A DNA stretch of 8,580 bases from a bacterium (GTDB taxonomy: Bacteria > Bacteroidota > Bacteroidia > Cytophagales > Thermonemataceae), in assembly GCA_025362415.1 (NCBI GenBank), contig JANYGM010000115.1, positions 1-8,580 of the forward strand, read 5' to 3'. Made by a program: the position numbers and the translations under genes. This document shows, piece after piece, positions 5,901 to 8,580 of this stretch. Within the stretch, counting starts at the first letter, position 1. Each line of letters begins with the position of its first letter. The notes under the pieces are model-generated. The model did no database searches, was not told where the DNA came from, and saw only the letters and a list, made by a program, of their open reading frames with translations.

Positions 5901-6371
5901 CTATACTAAACCTGCTAAATCAGGGTGTTTTTCAAGAAGTTTTCTTATCATATTTTCTGATTTGGTTTCTCTTTCTTTGAGTAAATCAATTTCTTTTTTG
6001 AGGTCTGCAGTAGTGGCTTCAACAGGTTTTAAAGCTTCTTTTCTATCCCATAAAATATAACCAATAAATCCGAGTATAGACACAATCAACGCACCCAGTA
6101 AACTAATTATACCTATCATCATATTACTTTGCATCTCAAAACGCTTATCTATAGACTTTTCTAAGGTGTCAGTACGTTTTTCCATACTGTCAAAGCGTTT
6201 ATCTATCCCATCTACTTTGGTGGCTGTAATTGCTTGTTGTTTAACAAGTTCTGTAATTTGTTTATTAGTTTCTGCTTGTTGCTTGACAAGTTCTAGCAAT
6301 AATTCTCTATCCGTTTGTGCATAAGAGCCAAAAGGGATAAGTAGAAATACTATTATAAGGATATTTTTCAT
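5901..6371 (-). CDS. Small membrane protein with periplasmic coiled coil (paralog A)
   Basis: This 156-aa protein has no family I can name. It begins with a Sec signal peptide (MKNILIIVFLLIPFGSYA, predicted cut after residue 18, before QTD). A heptad-patterned segment of about residues 20-80 follows, with two KQQA motifs (30 and 44, 14 apart) and two DKRF motifs (57 and 75). One membrane segment (about 84-108) ends in LWDRKEALKP. A second charged helix (DLKKEIDLLKERE) leads to the terminal DLAGLV. The inferred topology is a periplasmic coiled coil with a short cytoplasmic tail. ATG 6371 is chosen over ATG 6380 because it aligns exactly with the paralog at 7914-8405. The two share the signal peptide, KQQA and DKRF motifs, WD(K/R)R-x-A-x-KP and LLKERE. 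A promoter lies just upstream, divergent from the lipoprotein gene. Confidence -1.
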   Translation of the reverse strand: MKNILIIVFLLIPFGSYAQTDRELLLELVKQQAETNKQITELVKQQAITATKVDGIDKRFDSMEKRTDTLEKSIDKRFEMQSNMMIGIISLLGALIVSILGFIGYILWDRKEALKPVEATTADLKKEIDLLKERETKSENMIRKLLEKHPDLAGLV

Positions 6372-6394
6372 TTTTTGCATTTAAAGTACCACCA

Positions 6395-6425
6395 CAAATA
6401 TAACGCTAAAATTATAATTGTCAAA
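6395..6425 (-). promoter_or_regulatory. Promoter of paralog A
   Basis: On the minus strand TTTG (6422-6425), 19 bases, then TATATTTG (6395-6402) match the Bacteroidota consensus. The implied 5' leader is very short, on the order of 15-20 nt to the ATG at 6371. Confidence -1.
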
Positions 6426-6445
6426 ATTAAACACAAAAATTTGAT

Positions 6446-6476
6446 TTTGAAAAACCAATTTTTATGTTTAATTTTG
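6446..6476 (+). promoter_or_regulatory. Promoter of the IPT/YWKNG lipoprotein
   Basis: TTTG (6446-6449), 19 bases, then TAATTTTG (6469-6476). It is back to back with the promoter of paralog A, with only 20 bases between the two -33 boxes. Because the -7 box lies downstream of the ATG at 6464, translation from that ATG is unlikely and the ATG at 6515 is supported. Confidence -1.
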
Positions 6477-6514
6477 CATCAGAAATTTTCACACAACATT
6501 TTAATCCCAAAAAT

Positions 6515-7789
6515 ATGATAACTCAATTACAAAAAGGTAAAAACTATTTTTACCAAATCTCTCTGGCTATGCTCGTGGCTATGATAAGCATTGTTGGTTG
6601 CAAAAAAGATGAGCCTACTCCTCTAGCAATTGCTACGTTTACACCAGCTTTTGGCTCTGTAGGTGACGTGATAACAATTAATGGTTCTGGTTTTTCTACA
6701 GATTTATCTAAAAATATTGTTAAATTAGGTAGTCTGACAGCAATAGTGACTTATGCCGTTGAAAATAGTTTGCAATTCACAATACCTGCAGGGGCTGTAA
6801 CAGGGAAAGTAAGTGTTACTACGAATGGTGTTACTACCGTTTCTACAACAGATTTTATGGTTAAAGACAGAATTTATGTTGCTGGCTACATAAGTAAAAA
6901 TAATAAATATATTGCAGGCTATTGGAAAAATGGAGTTTTTATAAACCTCACAGATGGTACAAAAGATGCTTATGCTAATGCAATTGTGGTAGTAGGAGAG
7001 GATGTTTATGTGGCTGGTATTGAAGATAACTCTCTAGTGTATTCACCCAGAGCTAAATATTGGAAAAATGGGGTTGCGACAACACTTAGCACACAAAATG
7101 CGACTGTAACAGGAATGACTGTGATAGGAAATGATGTTTATATAGTTGGTACCGAAATAAATTCAGCAACAAATTTTGTAGCTAAATATTGGAAAAATGG
7201 GATTCCGACAATATTAAGTGATGGATCACGAGGAGAAGCTACTGGCAATATTATTGTTAGTGGAAATGATGTTTATGTACTTAGTACCACTAATTATGGT
7301 GTATCTAAATATTGGAAAAATGGGATTCCCGTAACCGTTTCAACTAATATTAGTGGTACTCCTTCTTTTGTATCTAATCTAGTATCAATGGCAGTTAGTG
7401 GTAGTGATGTTTATGTTGGAGGGCTATTTTATGATAATACAACTACTATTTATAGTCCTACTGCTTCTTACTGGAAGAATGGAGTAATTACAAGATTGTC
7501 TGCAGGGAGAATGAACTCATTAACTGTAGCAGACGAAATAGTTCATTCAACTGGGATTAGTGGTGGAGTTTCTAAATATTGGAAAAATGAGATTAGTTCT
7601 ACACTAGAAATTGAAGCAAATTCACGCAACCAAATACCTGGTGTAATTGCAGTTATTGGTACAAACGTATATATTGCTGGTAAGACAAGTACAGGTGCAA
7701 AATACTGGAAAAATGGGATTATTGTAACTCTAGATGGTGGTGTAGGACTAGATGATGCGGGAGCTACAGGCATTACCGTTATCCCATAA
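6515..7789 (+). CDS. Predicted lipoprotein with IPT/TIG domain and seven YWKNG repeats
   Basis: This 424-aa protein starts with a lipoprotein signal peptide: hydrophobic LAMLVAMISI and the lipobox IVGC (Cys29), then KKDE. An IPT/TIG immunoglobulin-like domain follows (about 37-116), with the typical FTPAFGSVGDVITINGSGF and TIPAGAVTGKVSV. The rest, to the end, is seven repeats of about 36-53 residues, each with a DVYVAG-like strand followed by a (A/S)xYWKNG strand and a short LS/LT segment. This could be a seven-bladed beta-propeller, which is inferred from repeat number and aromatic pattern only. A surface or periplasmic binding role is plausible. Substrate and partners are unknown, and the charged residues after Cys leave final localisation open. 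ATG 6515 is preferred over ATG 6464, which sits inside the promoter. Divergent from paralog A and followed by a terminator, then paralog B. Repeat 6 is variant (YWKNE). Confidence -1.
   Translation: MITQLQKGKNYFYQISLAMLVAMISIVGCKKDEPTPLAIATFTPAFGSVGDVITINGSGFSTDLSKNIVKLGSLTAIVTYAVENSLQFTIPAGAVTGKVSVTTNGVTTVSTTDFMVKDRIYVAGYISKNNKYIAGYWKNGVFINLTDGTKDAYANAIVVVGEDVYVAGIEDNSLVYSPRAKYWKNGVATTLSTQNATVTGMTVIGNDVYIVGTEINSATNFVAKYWKNGIPTILSDGSRGEATGNIIVSGNDVYVLSTTNYGVSKYWKNGIPVTVSTNISGTPSFVSNLVSMAVSGSDVYVGGLFYDNTTTIYSPTASYWKNGVITRLSAGRMNSLTVADEIVHSTGISGGVSKYWKNEISSTLEIEANSRNQIPGVIAVIGTNVYIAGKTSTGAKYWKNGIIVTLDGGVGLDDAGATGITVIP
6920..7717 (+). repeat. Seven in-frame YWKNG coding repeats
   Basis: The codons for YWKN(G/E) recur at 6920, 7058, 7187, 7310, 7469, 7577 and 7703, spaced 138, 129, 123, 159, 108 and 126 bases apart, all multiples of three. 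The DNA word TATTGGAAAAATGG is nearly identical in most copies, so the array arose by internal duplication and could recombine. Confidence -1.
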
Positions 7790-7807
7790 AAATCCTTTAT
7801 TTCCTTA

Positions 7808-7853
7808 AAACTAGCCCTTAAAACTCCAAAAGTAGGATTTTAAGGGCTAGTTT
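7808..7853 (+). terminator. Terminator of the lipoprotein gene
   Basis: A perfect 16-bp stem, AAACTAGCCCTTAAAA (7808-7823) with TTTTAAGGGCTAGTTT (7838-7853), is followed by a broken T tract (GTTTT). Inner TCC/GGA pairing shortens the loop. Its 3' end overlaps the -33 box of the next promoter. Confidence -1.
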
Positions 7854-7881
7854 GTTTTACTAAGTTTTTGGGTTATATTTG
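7851..7881 (+). promoter_or_regulatory. Promoter of paralog B
   Basis: TTTG (7851-7854), 19 bases, then TATATTTG (7874-7881), the same boxes and spacing as the promoter of paralog A. A possible ribosome binding site AAGGA (7901-7905) precedes the ATG at 7914 by 8 bases, unusual in this window. Confidence -1.
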
Positions 7882-7913
7882 CATAGATATTACACATCAA
7901 AAGGAACAAAAGA

Positions 7914-8405
7914 ATGAAAAATATACTTTTAATACTTATTTTACTGACTTTCGTCAGTTTGCCTTTGGTGGCACAAACAGATAAAATGGATAAACTTGCA
8001 GAACAAATGACAGAACTTGCCAAACAGCAAGCAGAGTTCACTAAGCAAATGACAGAAGTCAATAAGCAATTAGTGGAACTTGCTAAGCAGCAAGCCGTTA
8101 CCAATACAGAAATCAAAGGTTTGGATAAACGCTTTGATGGTGTGGATAAGCGTTTTGATACACAATCAATGTACACGCTTACTATACTTGCGGGTATTTT
8201 TGGAATGATAGCTTTAGTAATGTGGGATAAAAGAACTGTTGCTAAACCTTTTGAAGCAAAAGCAGAAGATTTGAAAAAAGCAAATGAAGACCTCCAAAAA
8301 GAAATAACATTGCTCAAAGAAAGAGAACTGAAACACGAAGAAAGAACAGAAGCATTCTTCAAAAAAATAGCCCAAATAGATGCTCGTTTTGCAGGAATTT
8401 TATAA
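7914..8405 (+). CDS. Small membrane protein with periplasmic coiled coil (paralog B)
   Basis: This 163-aa paralog of the protein at 5901-6371 has unknown function. It has a signal peptide (MKNILLILILLTFVSLPLVA, cut before QTD), then a heptad-patterned region (about 22-82). That region carries AKQQA motifs at 36-40 and 57-61 (21 apart) and two DKRFD motifs at 71 and 78. A membrane segment (about 85-104) is followed by WDKRTVAKPFEAKAEDLKKA, a second helix with LLKERELKHEERTEAFFKK, and the C-terminus ARFAGIL, which mirrors DLAGLV in paralog A. Compared with paralog A, the interval between the KQQA motifs is one heptad longer and the DKRF motifs are closer. It has its own promoter overlapping the terminator of the upstream lipoprotein gene, and its own terminator. 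Possible roles are a membrane-anchored spacer or oligomerisation scaffold; this is inference. Confidence -1.
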   Translation: MKNILLILILLTFVSLPLVAQTDKMDKLAEQMTELAKQQAEFTKQMTEVNKQLVELAKQQAVTNTEIKGLDKRFDGVDKRFDTQSMYTLTILAGIFGMIALVMWDKRTVAKPFEAKAEDLKKANEDLQKEITLLKERELKHEERTEAFFKKIAQIDARFAGIL

Positions 8406-8420
8406 CATTTCAAATCTAAA

Positions 8421-8455
8421 AAAAAGCTACTTTAAAATTCTTAAAGTAGCTTTTT
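8421..8455. terminator. Bidirectional terminator after paralog B
   Basis: A perfect 15-bp stem, AAAAAGCTACTTTAA (8421-8435) with TTAAAGTAGCTTTTT (8441-8455), encloses the loop AATTC. It lies between two convergent genes, and both outer arms provide a T tract for the strand they terminate. Confidence -1.
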
Positions 8456-8476
8456 GTATTCATTCACAACTCAAAA

Positions 8477-8580
8477 TTATTTCAGTTGGCTCAAAATAGT
8501 GGGGTCTTGGATTTCGTTGTCTTTGGCTAAAAGCAAGATTTTTGACATTATTTCTGCTGTTTTTGGGTCTTCGTCCAAAA
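8477..8580 (-). CDS. C-terminal end of an unidentified protein (5' end outside window)
   Basis: The minus strand is open from the window edge for 33 codons: LDEDPKTAEIMSKILLLAKD followed by NEIQDPTILSQLK, then TAA at 8477-8479. The composition (acidic/amphipathic helices, Bacteroidota-like codon use) and the position just past a bidirectional terminator support a real convergent gene. The fragment is too short to identify. Confidence -1.
   Translation of the reverse strand, partial: LDEDPKTAEIMSKILLLAKDNEIQDPTILSQLK

Noticed and set aside
6464..6514. N-terminal extension of the lipoprotein from the ATG at 6464
   Set aside because: The ATG lies within the predicted promoter, upstream of the -7 box, and the extension would place extra polar sequence before the lipoprotein signal peptide.
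6920..7717. Regularly spaced identical words that could suggest a CRISPR-like array
   Set aside because: The repeats are in frame within a continuous coding sequence, the spacing varies from 108 to 159 bases, and they encode a structural protein motif.
7847..8413. Long open frame (188 codons) on the minus strand opposite paralog B
   Set aside because: It mirrors the codon pattern of the plus-strand gene, is rich in Ser/Leu/Cys as expected for an antisense frame, and its C-terminus reads through the promoter of paralog B. The plus-strand frame has signal peptide, paralog and promoter support.

Overview
The window looks like chromosomal DNA from a low-GC member of the Bacteroidota, perhaps a Cytophagales-type gliding bacterium; the genus cannot be read from this sequence. 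The evidence is the promoter type: several genes are preceded by TTTG, 19-20 bases, then TAnnTTTG, the -33/-7 signature of that phylum. Other support is the near absence of strong Shine-Dalgarno sites, very AT-rich intergenic DNA, an S15 of the usual length, and a lipoprotein with an IPT/TIG domain.

Region 1 (1-2888) is a decaying accessory patch, all on the minus strand. It holds a PD-(D/E)XK 'Rpn-type' transposase/nuclease gene whose central catalytic part is replaced by about 150 bp bounded by G/C-rich palindromes (18-762). Next come a DUF1016/YhcG-type nuclease lacking its N-terminal domain (920-1576), a degenerate 762-bp IS630-family element (1577-2338) and an orphan 184-aa protein (2334-2888) whose stop codon lies inside the end of the IS. 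The DUF1016 gene is cut exactly at one IS end and its missing half is not at the other end, which points to a deletion or rearrangement at the IS.

Region 2 (2889-5880) is housekeeping. rpsO (ribosomal protein S15) has a leader of about 140 nt containing a possible 21-codon upstream ORF that overlaps the rpsO start as ATGA. It is followed by a strong terminator. About 560 bp of non-coding DNA then carries a long REP-like hairpin, a frameshifted coding remnant and a small hairpin. After it comes the carboxyltransferase (beta) subunit of a biotin-dependent acyl-CoA carboxylase, closest in motifs to methylcrotonyl-CoA carboxylase. Its alpha/biotin subunit is not in the window.

Region 3 (5901-8455) is the most interesting part. 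Two paralogous small membrane proteins (signal peptide, periplasmic heptad coiled coil, one membrane segment, charged C-terminal helix) flank a predicted lipoprotein with an IPT/TIG domain and seven YWKNG repeats, perhaps a beta-propeller. The first paralog is transcribed divergently from the lipoprotein. The second follows the lipoprotein on the same strand and has its own promoter overlapping the lipoprotein terminator. All three promoters have the same TTTG-N19-TAnnTTTG layout. Joint function is an inference; no function is known to me.

The right edge (8477-8580) is the last 33 codons of an unidentified minus-strand gene.
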